From assembly GCA_016789845.1 (NCBI GenBank), contig JAEUQA010000022.1:1-37743 (forward strand): a stretch of DNA of 37,743 bases, given 5' to 3'. Numbering within the stretch: the first letter of the stretch is position 1; the number at the start of each line of letters is the position of its first letter. The notes below the pieces were generated by a model. That model was not told where the DNA came from, ran no database searches, and saw only the letters and a program-made list of their open reading frames with translations. This DNA comes from Chromatiales bacterium (lineage in GTDB: Bacteria; Pseudomonadota; Gammaproteobacteria; Steroidobacterales; GCA-2729495). The translations under genes and the position numbers were made by a program. This document shows positions 16,373 through 24,135 of the stretch, in pieces.

Positions 16373-17860
16373 ATGAGACACGGACTGAAACTGCTTCCCC
16401 TGGCCACTGCCGCGGCCACGCTGCTGGCTTCGGGCATGGCATCCGCCGACACCCTCCTGCAGATCTACGAGAAGGCGGTGCGCAGCGATCCGCTGGTGCG
16501 TGAGGCCGAGGCGAACAAGCTGGCAACCCAGCAGGGCAAGCCCATCGCCCGGGGCAGCCTGCTGCCGCAGGTAAGCGGCCGCTACAACATCAACGAAGTT
16601 TCCGCCGACGGCTCGACGGTGACGACGATTGGCAACCAGCCGCCCCTGCCGCGCATCATCGATTCCCGGGATTTTGATGCCCAGACCTGGGCCCTCGAAC
16701 TGCGCCAGTCGGTCTTCCGCTGGGACCAGTGGGTCAGGCTGTCCCAGGCGGACAAGCAGTCAGCCCAGGCGGACGTGGACTACCAGGCGGCGCAGCAGGA
16801 CCTGGCGGTGCGCACATCGGAGGCCTACTTCAACGTGCTTGCCGCCGAGGACACCCTGGCTTCGGAACAGGCCGCGAAAGACGCCATCGGCCGCCAGCTG
16901 GAGCAGGCCCAGAAGCGTTTCGAGGTGGGCCTGATCGCCATCACCGACGTGCAGGAGGCCCAGGCCGCCTATGACCAGGCACTGGCCGCGGAAATCCTCG
17001 CCAAGCGCGCGCTGGCCAACCAGCAGGAAGTGCTCCGCACGATCATCGACGAGTCGCCCCCGCAACTCGCCAAGCCGTCGGAGAACATGGCGCTGCGCAG
17101 CCCAGACCCGGCGGATGCGGACCAGTGGGTCGACCTGGCCATGCAGCAGAACCGCAGCCTGATTTCCAGCCAGATCGGCGCGCAGATCGCCAAGGACGAC
17201 GTGAGCATCGCCCGCACGGGCCACTACCCGACGGTGGACTTCGTCGCCCAGCGCAACAACACCGACAACACGGGCTTTGCGCGTTCGCCTTGCACGATCA
17301 CGCCCGTCGACAACTGTTTTGACAGCAATGGCGACCCGATCAGCGCTGGCACGAAGCTTCGCAATGGCACCGGAACCGACCTCGAGACCGATTCCCTGTC
17401 CCTGCAGTTCGCCCTGCCGATCTTCAGCGGCGGTTCCACCTCAGCCCGCGTCCAGCAGTCCGTCTACCAGCACCGGGCCGCCCGGGAGCGCCTGGAGCGG
17501 ACTGCCCGGGAAACCGAACGCCAGACCCGGGACGCCTACCTGGGCGTCATCTCGGGAATCTCGCGGGTCCAGGCCCTGAAGCAGGCCTTCGAGTCGGCGA
17601 AGACCGCACTCAAGGCCACCGAGGCCGGCTACGAGGTGGGCACCCGCACCACGGTGGACGTGCTGGATGCCCGGCGCACCGTCTTCACGGCCGAGACGAA
17701 CTACCTCCGCAGCCGCTACGACTATCTCATCAATGGTCTCCGCCTGAAGCAGGCGGCGGGCACGCTCACCGTGGAGGACATTGCCGCCATCGACGCCATG
17801 CTGGGCGGCACGGCCACCGAGGCGGAATTGCCCGGCAAGGCGGTCCCGGCAACGAACTAG
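16373..17860 (+). CDS. tolC: TolC-family outer-membrane efflux/secretion channel
   Basis: A 495-residue outer-membrane protein forming the exit duct of type I secretion and multidrug efflux. A signal peptide (residues about 1-25, PLATAAATLLASGMASA) is followed by DTLLQIYEKAVRSDPLVREA, the usual start of mature TolC. Two long helical repeats follow, each with the TolC coiled-coil pattern (KRFEVGLIAITDVQEAQAAY in the first, ATEAGYEVGTRTTVDVLDAR in the second). The internal Cys-containing loop (SPCTITPVDNCFDSNG) lies in the second-repeat outer-membrane strand region. ATG at 16373 has GGAAGG at good spacing, 19 bases after the PIMT gene. Convergent with waaA. Confidence 0.95.
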   Translation: MRHGLKLLPLATAAATLLASGMASADTLLQIYEKAVRSDPLVREAEANKLATQQGKPIARGSLLPQVSGRYNINEVSADGSTVTTIGNQPPLPRIIDSRDFDAQTWALELRQSVFRWDQWVRLSQADKQSAQADVDYQAAQQDLAVRTSEAYFNVLAAEDTLASEQAAKDAIGRQLEQAQKRFEVGLIAITDVQEAQAAYDQALAAEILAKRALANQQEVLRTIIDESPPQLAKPSENMALRSPDPADADQWVDLAMQQNRSLISSQIGAQIAKDDVSIARTGHYPTVDFVAQRNNTDNTGFARSPCTITPVDNCFDSNGDPISAGTKLRNGTGTDLETDSLSLQFALPIFSGGSTSARVQQSVYQHRAARERLERTARETERQTRDAYLGVISGISRVQALKQAFESAKTALKATEAGYEVGTRTTVDVLDARRTVFTAETNYLRSRYDYLINGLRLKQAAGTLTVEDIAAIDAMLGGTATEAELPGKAVPATN

Positions 17861-17881
17861 CCGGCGGGCCGAGGCCTTGGT

Positions 17882-19150
17882 CTAACCGATCAGCGGATCG
17901 ATCAGCGCCAGGAGCCGGTCCAGGGCACCCCGGTTGGCGAGGATGGCCTGCCGGCCGGCCCCTCCGCGCTTCCCGCGCTCGGCCTCGTCACCCAGCAGCC
18001 AGCTCACCTCGGCGGCCAGGCCGGCCCAGTCCGGCACCACCAGCGCGGCGCCGCAATCCACCAGCAGCTCGGCGATGTCGGCCGCGTTCTCGTTGTGGGG
18101 CCCGGTCACCACCGGGACCGCCAGCGCCACCGGCTCCAGCAGGTTGTGGCCACCGACCCGCACCAGGCTGCCGCCCACGAAGGCCACGTCCGCCGCCGCG
18201 TAGAACGTGGTCAGCTCGCCCATCGTGTCACCCAGCAGCACGCGGGTTGCCGGCGTGGCAATGGCCCGGCTGCTCCGGGTCACGTAGCTGATGCCGCGAG
18301 CCTCGAGCAGGGCAGCCACCTGGGGAAAGCGCTCCGGGTGCCTCGGCACCAGCACGAGCAGCGCATCCGGATGGCGTTCCAGGATGCGGGCATGGGCGTC
18401 GAGGGCGGCCTCCTCCTCCCCATCGTGAGTGCTGGCAGCCACCCACAGGGGCCGGCGCTGCGCCTGCTGGAGACGCAGTTCGCGGCCGCGGCTCGTGATC
18501 TCCGGCGGCAGTTCGAAATCGAACTTGATGTTGCCCGTGACGTGGGTGCGGGCGGGATTCGCCCCCAGCGACCGGAAGCGGTCGGCATCGGCCGGCGTCT
18601 GCGCCGCAATGACGATGCCGTGGGACAGGGTGTCGCGAAAGAGCGGGATCAGCCGACGGTAGCGCCGGACCGACCGCAGGGACACCCGGGCACTGGCCAG
18701 CACGAGGGGCACCCGGCGCTGCCCGCACTCGTGGTACAGGTTCGGCCACAGCTCCGTTTCCATGATGACCGCCAGCATCGGCCGCGCCCAGTCGAAGAAG
18801 CGGCGCACCGCTCCCGCCAGGTCGTAGGGGACGTAGCTGTGCACGACCGAGTCGCCAAACAGGGCGCGCACGCGCTCGGAACCGGTCGGCGTCATGGTGG
18901 TAATCACCAGGGGCACGTCCGGGTGGCGCATCAGCAGCGCCCGCACGAGGGGCGCGGCCGCCTGCACTTCGCCGACCGACACGGCGTGAACCCAGATGGA
19001 CGTGCGGGCCAGCCGGGGCATCCGGAAGCCGAAACGCTCGCCAATGCGCCGGCGGTAACCGGGCACGCTGAAGCCGCGCCACACCAGGTGCAGCAGCAGG
19101 AACGGCACCACCAGGTAGGTCAGGAGGACGTAGGCGACCCGCAGGGGCAC
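17882..19150 (-). CDS. waaA: 3-deoxy-D-manno-octulosonic acid (Kdo) transferase
   Basis: Transfers Kdo from CMP-Kdo to lipid IVA at the cytoplasmic face of the inner membrane. The 422-residue length fits the family. An N-terminal membrane anchor (VAYVLLTYLVVPFLLLHLVW) is followed by RIGERFG with the catalytic glutamate, WVHAVSVGEVQAAAPLVRAL, TTMTPTGSERV and METELWPNLYHEC. The C-terminal GT-B half has VGGSLVRVGGHNLLEPVALA and GPHNENAADIAELL. I chose the GTG at 19150, eight bases after the hldE stop (TTA-complement at 19159-19161). The open frame continues upstream inside hldE only as a shadow. Co-transcribed with hldE, a logical LPS inner-core pair. Confidence 0.95.
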   Translation of the reverse strand: MPLRVAYVLLTYLVVPFLLLHLVWRGFSVPGYRRRIGERFGFRMPRLARTSIWVHAVSVGEVQAAAPLVRALLMRHPDVPLVITTMTPTGSERVRALFGDSVVHSYVPYDLAGAVRRFFDWARPMLAVIMETELWPNLYHECGQRRVPLVLASARVSLRSVRRYRRLIPLFRDTLSHGIVIAAQTPADADRFRSLGANPARTHVTGNIKFDFELPPEITSRGRELRLQQAQRRPLWVAASTHDGEEEAALDAHARILERHPDALLVLVPRHPERFPQVAALLEARGISYVTRSSRAIATPATRVLLGDTMGELTTFYAAADVAFVGGSLVRVGGHNLLEPVALAVPVVTGPHNENAADIAELLVDCGAALVVPDWAGLAAEVSWLLGDEAERGKRGGAGRQAILANRGALDRLLALIDPLIG

Positions 19151-19158
19151 GGGCCGGG

Positions 19159-20592
19159 TTACTTCGGTGCGAGCCGCTGGACGGCCTCGACGACGGCCGA
19201 GGTGGAGCGGCCTTCCCGGAAACTCAACACTTCGACGGTGCCGCCGTTCTCGAGTACCTGACGGGCCCCGGCGATGTTCCCGGGACGATAGTCCCCGCCC
19301 TTCACCAGCACGTCGGGCAGGATCTCCCCGACAAGCGCCTCCGGCGTGTCCTCGCTGAACGGCACGACCCAGTCCACGGCAGCAAGCCCGGCGAGCACAG
19401 CCATCCGGTCGGCCAGCGGGTTGATGGGCCGTCCGGCACCCTTCAGCCGGGTGACGGAGGCATCGTCGTTCACCGCCACGAGCAAGCGGTCGCCGCGCTG
19501 CTTGGCCTCCTCGAGGTAGGCCACGTGCCCGGCATGCAGGATGTCGAAGCAACCGTTGGTCATGACGAGCCGCTCGCCGCGGCCCCGGGCCTCGGCCGCC
19601 ACCTGGCGGGCCTCGGAACGCTGCAGCAGGCCGCGCCCGCCCTGGCCGTGCTCATGGAGCGCCAGGCGCAATTCGGAGGGCGTCACGCTGGCCACGCCGA
19701 TCTTGCCAACCACGAGCCCGGCAGCCAGGTTGGCGAGCGCCGCGGCATCCTGGTAGGTCAGGCCGGCGCCGAGCCCCGCCGCCAGCGTGGCAATGACCGT
19801 GTCGCCGGCGCCGGTAACGTCGAACACCTGCCGGGCACGGGCTGGCAGGAAGACCGGGTCGCCCCCCGCCGTGATGACCGCCATCCCCCGTTCGCCGAGG
19901 GTCACGACGAGCGCTTGCAGGTCCAGTGCCTCGCGCAGCGCCTCGCCCTGCTCGGCAATCTCCGCCTGGCTGCGGGCGGGACCGACCACGGCCTCGAACT
20001 CGGCCTGGTTCGGGGTCAGCACCGTGGCGCCCCGGTAGCGGGCGAAGTCGGTCCCCTTCGGATCCACCAGCACGGGAACACCGCGCCGGCGGCAGGTGCC
20101 GATCAGTGCCGCGACCTGGCCCAGCGTGCCCTTGGCGTAGTCCGACAGGATGCAGACCGACACCGGCGGCAACAGCCGCTCCAGCGCGCCGGTCATGGGC
20201 AGCGCATCGTCGGCGGTAAAGGGGTCCTCGGTGTCGAGGCGGATGAGCTGCTGGTTGCGGCTCAGGACCCGCAGCTTGGTGATCGTCGGCCGGGTCGCGG
20301 TCTCGACGAAGTCCACCGTGATGCCATGCTTCCGCAGCAGGTCGGCCAGGGTTGCGGCGTTGCCGTCCCGGCCCACGATGCCCGTGAGGGAGGTCCGCGC
20401 CCCCAGGCTGGCCAGGTTGATGGCCACATTGGCCGCGCCGCCAGCCCGGGCCTCGGAGCCGGTGACGCGCACGACGGGAACGGGAGCCTCCGGGGAGATG
20501 CGCGACGTGGGGCCGAACCAGTACTCATCCAGCATCACGTCGCCGGCGACGAGCACCCCGACGCGACTGAAATCGGGGACGGTCTGGGTCAC
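19159..20592 (-). CDS. hldE: bifunctional heptose 7-phosphate kinase / heptose 1-phosphate adenylyltransferase
   Basis: Makes ADP-heptose for the LPS inner core. The 477-residue protein has an N-terminal ribokinase-type domain (residues about 1-320) with VAGDVMLDEYWFG, EARAGGAANVAINLASLGA and the kinase signature DVTGAGDTVIATLAAGL. The C-terminal nucleotidyltransferase domain (about 345-477) has MTNGCFDILHAGHVAYLEEA, with the HxGH motif, and later KGGDYRPGNIAGARQVLENG. Both catalytic halves are complete. Start GTG at 20592, 54 bases after the nrdJb stop, so it may be read through from the nrdJ operon. Confidence 0.96.
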   Translation of the reverse strand: MTQTVPDFSRVGVLVAGDVMLDEYWFGPTSRISPEAPVPVVRVTGSEARAGGAANVAINLASLGARTSLTGIVGRDGNAATLADLLRKHGITVDFVETATRPTITKLRVLSRNQQLIRLDTEDPFTADDALPMTGALERLLPPVSVCILSDYAKGTLGQVAALIGTCRRRGVPVLVDPKGTDFARYRGATVLTPNQAEFEAVVGPARSQAEIAEQGEALREALDLQALVVTLGERGMAVITAGGDPVFLPARARQVFDVTGAGDTVIATLAAGLGAGLTYQDAAALANLAAGLVVGKIGVASVTPSELRLALHEHGQGGRGLLQRSEARQVAAEARGRGERLVMTNGCFDILHAGHVAYLEEAKQRGDRLLVAVNDDASVTRLKGAGRPINPLADRMAVLAGLAAVDWVVPFSEDTPEALVGEILPDVLVKGGDYRPGNIAGARQVLENGGTVEVLSFREGRSTSAVVEAVQRLAPK

Positions 20593-20646
20593 GTCAGTGC
20601 GCCTGGCCGCATTCTGCCTGGCCGCGCCTTGCCTGGCCCCACTGGC

Positions 20647-21378
20647 CTACCCGCACTTGGAATCCCCGCAGGCAAGGCAGGTCATGCAGCCGTCCATGTA
20701 GACCACGGCGGTGGTGCTGCAGACACCACAGATCTGGGCGCCCGCCGGATATTCGCTCTTGGCAAAGGCGTCCTGCTGGCGCTGCTGGTCCTCGAACTCC
20801 CGGCGCTTCTGCTCGACGAGCTTGCGCTTGTGCTCGTCCAGGTTGTCGGGCGGCAGGAGGCCGATGAAGCGGAGGTGCTTCTCCACGATGTGGCCAAGCT
20901 CGGCAATGATGGAGGGCATGAACTTGCCGCCGGGCTGCCAGTAGCCCCCGCGGGGATCGAACACGGCCTTCAGTTCGTCCACCATGAACGCCACGTCGCC
21001 GCCCTTGCGGAACACGGCGGACATCAGCCGGGTGAGGGCCACGATCCACTGGTAGTGGTCCAGGTTCTTCGAGTTGATGAAGATCTCGAAGGGCCGGCGC
21101 TGCTCGTGCTCCGTGCCCGGATTCAGGATGACATCGTTGATGGTGACGTACATCGCGTGATCGGAGACGGGAGTCTTCACCTTGTAGGTCGATCCCTGCA
21201 GCATCTCCGGCCGCTCGAGCTTCTCGTGCATCCGGACCACGTTGCCCTCGACGGACAGGCGCTTGGCCCCGGCCGCATCGGCCTTGCCGCCCGCCTTGCC
21301 CTTCTGGGCAGCGGCCTTGTCGTCGGCGGACTCAACCCGGTAGCCGACGATTTTCTTGTCGATCTTGATCTTTGCCAT
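20647..21378 (-). CDS. nrdJb: B12-dependent ribonucleotide reductase, NrdJb subunit
   Basis: A 243-residue protein corresponding to the C-terminal part of class II reductases, encoded separately as in Pseudomonas aeruginosa nrdJb. After a charged Ala/Gly-rich linker (about residues 15-45) it has the TSCPD-type domain: YVTINDVILNPGTEHEQRRP, FEIFINSKNLDHYQWIVALT and RLMSAVFRKGGDVAFMVDEL. The C-terminus carries a cysteine-rich zinc-ribbon-like segment (ICGVC, DGCMTCLACGDSKCG) holding the redox-active cysteines that re-reduce the active site. It lies 45 bases downstream of nrdJa on the same strand. Confidence 0.93.
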   Translation of the reverse strand: MAKIKIDKKIVGYRVESADDKAAAQKGKAGGKADAAGAKRLSVEGNVVRMHEKLERPEMLQGSTYKVKTPVSDHAMYVTINDVILNPGTEHEQRRPFEIFINSKNLDHYQWIVALTRLMSAVFRKGGDVAFMVDELKAVFDPRGGYWQPGGKFMPSIIAELGHIVEKHLRFIGLLPPDNLDEHKRKLVEQKRREFEDQQRQQDAFAKSEYPAGAQICGVCSTTAVVYMDGCMTCLACGDSKCG

Positions 21379-21423
21379 GGCACTGATTCCCGTACGCAGG
21401 TGACTTGAAGGTATCCCGGGGCC

Positions 21424-23571
21424 TCAAAACTTGCCGTAATAGCCTTCCTTGAGCGCATCGAAGAGATTGGCGGCGGTGTGCATCTCGCCGTCGTACTCGA
21501 CCTCCTCGTCGCCACGGACCGTGACCTCGCTGCCGTCCTCCAGGACGAAGGTGTACTTCGTGTTCTGGAGATCCTTTTCCTTCACGAGCACGCCCTGGAA
21601 CGCCTCCGGGTTGAAGCGGAAGGTGGTGCAGCCCTTCAGCCCCATGTCGTAGGCGTACATGTAGATGTCCTTGAATTCCTCGTAGTTGAAGTCCGTCGGG
21701 ACGTTCGCCGTCTTGGAGATCGAGGAGTCCACCCAGCGCTGGGCGGCGGCCTGGATATCCACGTGCTCCCGGGGCTTGATGTCGTCGGCCGTCACGAAGT
21801 ACTCGGGCAGCTGCTCATCGGCCCTGGCGCTGCCCGGCACCGCGGCGGCATTGACCAGCTGGCGGTAGGCCAGCAGCTCGAAGGACAGGACCTCCACCTT
21901 TTCCTTGGACTTCTTGCCTTCCCGGATCACGTTGCGGGAGTACTGGTGGGCAAAGCTGGGCTCGATGCCGTTGCTGGCGTTGTTGGCCAGCGACAGGGAG
22001 ATCGTGCCGGTCGGGGCGATGGAGCTGTGATGGGTGAAGCGGGCGCCGACCCGCTCCAGGTCCTTGACCAGCTCGGGCGCCACCTCGGCCACCCGCTGCA
22101 TGTAGCGGCTGTAGCGCGCGTGCAGGACGCGGCCGGGGACGCGGTCACCGGCCTTCCAGCCGTCCCGGGCCATCTCGGGGCGCTTGCGCAGCATTTCGCC
22201 GGTGACGGTGAACTCCTCGAGGAGGATCGGGGCGGGACCCTTTTCCCGCGCCAGGTCCAGCGCCGTCTCCCAGCCAGCCAGCGCCATCTCCCGGGAAACG
22301 TCCTCGGTGAACTTCACGGACTCCTTCGACCCGTAGCGCAGGCGGAGCATGGTGAGCGTCGAGCCAAGGCCCAGGAAACCCATGCCATGCCGGCGCTTGC
22401 GCAGGATCTCGTCCCGCTGCCGCTGCAGCGGCAGCCCGTTGATCTCGACCACGTTGTCGAGCATCCGGGTGAAGACCTTCACGACCCGGTGGAACTCGTC
22501 CCAGTCGAAACGCGCGGTATCGGCGAAGGGCTCCAGCACGAACTTGGTCAGGTTGATCGAGCCCAGCAGGCAGGAGCCGTAGGGGGGGAGCGGCTGCTCG
22601 CCGCAGGGGTTCGTGGCCCGGATGGTCTCGTCGAACCAGTTGTTGTTCATCTCGTTGACCCGGTCGACGAGCACGAAGCCAGGCTCGGCGAAGTCGTAGG
22701 TCGACGCCATGATCATGTCCCACAGGCGGCGGGCAGGCAGCTTCTTGTAGATGCGGCAGGCCACCTGGCCCCTGTCGTTGGCCACGTAGCCATTGGCGGT
22801 CGGCCACTCGCGCCAGAGCACCTTGTCACGGTCGTCCAGGTCGATCCCGAGCTGCTCGACCTCCCGCGCATCCAGCGGGAAGGCCAGCGCCCAGTCCCGG
22901 TTGAGCTTGACGGCCTGCATGAACTCGTCGGTCACCAGCAGGGACAGGTTGAACTGGCGCAAGCGCCCGTCCTCCCGCTTGGCGCGGATGAAATCGAGGA
23001 CGTCAGGGTGACCCACGTCGAAGGTGCCCATCTGGGCGCCACGCCGGCCGCCGGCCGACGACACCGTGAAGCACATCTTGTCGTAGATATCCATGAAGGA
23101 CATGGGACCGGACGTGTGCGCACCGGCGCCGGACACGTAGGCACCCTTGGGCCTGAGCGTCGAGAATTCGTAACCGATGCCGCAACCGGCCTTCAGGGTG
23201 AGGCCGGCCTCGTGGACCTTGGTGAGGATGTCCTGCATCGAGTCGCCGATGGTCCCGGAGACCGTGCAGTTGATGGTGGAGGTGGCGGGCTTGTGCTCCC
23301 GGGCGCCGGCGTTGGAAATGATCCGGCCCGCCGGAATGGCGCCGCGGCGGAGGGCCCACAGGAACTGCTCGAACCAGCGCTCCCGGTCGTCCTCGGCTTC
23401 CACGTCCGCAAGCGCCCGGGCGACACGCTGGTAAGTGTCGTCCATGGTCTCGTCGACCACGTCCCCCGACTTCGACTTCAACCGGTACTTCTTGTCCCAG
23501 ATGTCGATCGAGGCTTCCTGGAAGCCGATGGCCACTGCCCTTGGGTTTTCCAACTGGACCGCTGATTTCAT
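21424..23571 (-). CDS. nrdJa: adenosylcobalamin-dependent ribonucleoside-diphosphate reductase, NrdJa subunit
   Basis: Catalytic subunit (715 residues) that converts ribonucleotides to deoxyribonucleotides with a B12-generated thiyl radical. Motifs: SNAGAREHKPATSTINCTVS with the first active-site cysteine, GCGIGYEFSTLRPKG, then the finger-loop and thiyl-radical region NPCGEQPLPPYGSCLLGSIN with Asn, Cys and Glu, and APTGTISLSLANNASNGIEP. The C-terminal cysteine tail is absent because it is in NrdJb. ATG at 23571 has a GGGGGCAGGG Shine-Dalgarno; GTG at 23592 is an alternative. The gene has a long (about 265-base) leader, a clear promoter and NrdR-like boxes upstream. Oxygen-independent dNTP synthesis makes the organism dependent on cobalamin unless another reductase is present. 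Confidence 0.95.
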   Translation of the reverse strand: MKSAVQLENPRAVAIGFQEASIDIWDKKYRLKSKSGDVVDETMDDTYQRVARALADVEAEDDRERWFEQFLWALRRGAIPAGRIISNAGAREHKPATSTINCTVSGTIGDSMQDILTKVHEAGLTLKAGCGIGYEFSTLRPKGAYVSGAGAHTSGPMSFMDIYDKMCFTVSSAGGRRGAQMGTFDVGHPDVLDFIRAKREDGRLRQFNLSLLVTDEFMQAVKLNRDWALAFPLDAREVEQLGIDLDDRDKVLWREWPTANGYVANDRGQVACRIYKKLPARRLWDMIMASTYDFAEPGFVLVDRVNEMNNNWFDETIRATNPCGEQPLPPYGSCLLGSINLTKFVLEPFADTARFDWDEFHRVVKVFTRMLDNVVEINGLPLQRQRDEILRKRRHGMGFLGLGSTLTMLRLRYGSKESVKFTEDVSREMALAGWETALDLAREKGPAPILLEEFTVTGEMLRKRPEMARDGWKAGDRVPGRVLHARYSRYMQRVAEVAPELVKDLERVGARFTHHSSIAPTGTISLSLANNASNGIEPSFAHQYSRNVIREGKKSKEKVEVLSFELLAYRQLVNAAAVPGSARADEQLPEYFVTADDIKPREHVDIQAAAQRWVDSSISKTANVPTDFNYEEFKDIYMYAYDMGLKGCTTFRFNPEAFQGVLVKEKDLQNTKYTFVLEDGSEVTVRGDEEVEYDGEMHTAANLFDALKEGYYGKF

Positions 23572-23628
23572 GATGGACCCTGCCCCCTGCACAAGTCACT
23601 TGATACCGGTAATCGCGACCGGTCTCCC

Positions 23629-23674
23629 TGAATACTCTTGTCGATACTCGTCGATACTCTCGTCGATACCCTGG
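23629..23674 (-). repeat. short tandem repeats in the nrdJ leader
   Basis: On the minus strand GTATCGAC occurs three times, plus a degenerate GTATTCAG copy, spaced 12, 10 and 12 bases apart and separated by GAGA, GA or AAGA. They sit in the predicted 5' untranslated leader of nrdJa, about 60-100 bases before the start codon. The roughly one-helical-turn phasing suggests a protein-binding array or a leader-RNA element; the function is unknown. Confidence 0.7.
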
Positions 23675-23812
23675 CGGGTCCGAAGGTGAACCCGCCACTG
23701 CCCCCGGCTCCGGACCCTTCAGCCCCACTGGGGTCCGCCACTGCCGGCCGTCGCCCGGACGAGAAGCGGCACTTACAGGGGGTGTGGGCCCGATATTCTG
23801 ACGAAAACGCCA

Positions 23813-23828
23813 GCACAAGATGTTGTGC
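23813..23828. promoter_or_regulatory. NrdR box candidate, nrdJ promoter
   Basis: GCACAAGATGTTGTGC has symmetric GCAC/GTGC ends around AAGATGTT and resembles the known NrdR-box class (ACACxAxATxTxGTGT). It lies just downstream of the -10 element of the nrdJ promoter, where bound NrdR-ATP/dATP would block transcription. A weaker partner, 23842-23857 (ACATTAGGCATCGTGC), overlaps the -10 hexamer. Confidence 0.65.
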
Positions 23829-23841
23829 CGGCGTGGTTGGT

Positions 23842-23870
23842 ACATTAGGCATCGTGCCGGAATGTGTCAA
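23842..23870 (-). promoter_or_regulatory. sigma70 promoter of nrdJa-nrdJb
   Basis: Minus-strand -35 TTGACA (complement of 23865-23870), exactly 17 bases of spacer, and -10 TAATGT (complement of 23842-23847). The predicted start is near 23835, giving a leader of about 265 bases. The perfect -35 stands out in GC-rich sequence. Confidence 0.7.
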
Positions 23871-23911
23871 GAAATTTCTGACCCGGCTTGGCCTCGGTAT
23901 TTACTATTAAA

Positions 23912-23925
23912 AACATGATGTTGCT
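23912..23925. promoter_or_regulatory. degenerate NrdR-like box in AT-rich patch
   Basis: AACATGATGTTGCT shares the GATGTTG core with the other two boxes but lacks the symmetric ends. It lies in an AT-rich patch (about 23897-23937) that probably contains promoter elements for the divergent genes. Weak candidate. Confidence 0.3.
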
Positions 23926-23993
23926 TAAATATTAGCCATCCGCTCAAGCTGCGGGAGGGATGCTCGCGCAGCCCCGTAACAGCACCTGACGCA

Positions 23994-24009
23994 ACACAAG
24001 ATGTTGGGT
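23994..24009. promoter_or_regulatory. third NrdR-like box, on the degQ side
   Basis: ACACAAGATGTTGGGT shares CACAAGATGTTG exactly with the 23813-23828 box. It is 181 bases (centre to centre) from that box and 127 bases upstream of the degQ ATG, so it could act in looping or control the divergent gene. Confidence 0.5.
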
Positions 24010-24135
24010 CGGGCCGTCCCCAGCCCGTGCACCGCTTTTCCACAGGTTCCGCAGCGGCCCCACGGCGCCTTGCGGCGCGGGGAAACCCGCTATGATTCCG
24101 CGTCCCCAATCCCTCTCTCCGGAAGGTTTTCGCGC

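Noticed and set aside
19151..19552. N-terminal extension of waaA to 19552
   Set aside because: This part overlaps the end of hldE in another phase and is Arg-rich shadow sequence; the conserved WaaA N-terminus starts at the GTG at 19150.
23629..23674. CRISPR array
   Set aside because: The repeats are 8 bases long with 2-4-base spacers, far too short for CRISPR, and no cas gene is present.
23571..23835. Cobalamin riboswitch in the nrdJ leader
   Set aside because: A GGCAGTGGC string and a CAGGGAGACCGG string recall parts of the B12 motif. The conserved B12 box is not present intact and I could not build the expected core, so I do not call it; a covariance-model search with the Rfam cobalamin family would settle it.
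23568..23870. Small minus-strand frame (100 codons) in the nrdJ leader
   Set aside because: It overlaps the promoter and leader repeats and shows only low-complexity Ser/Gly/Arg sequence.
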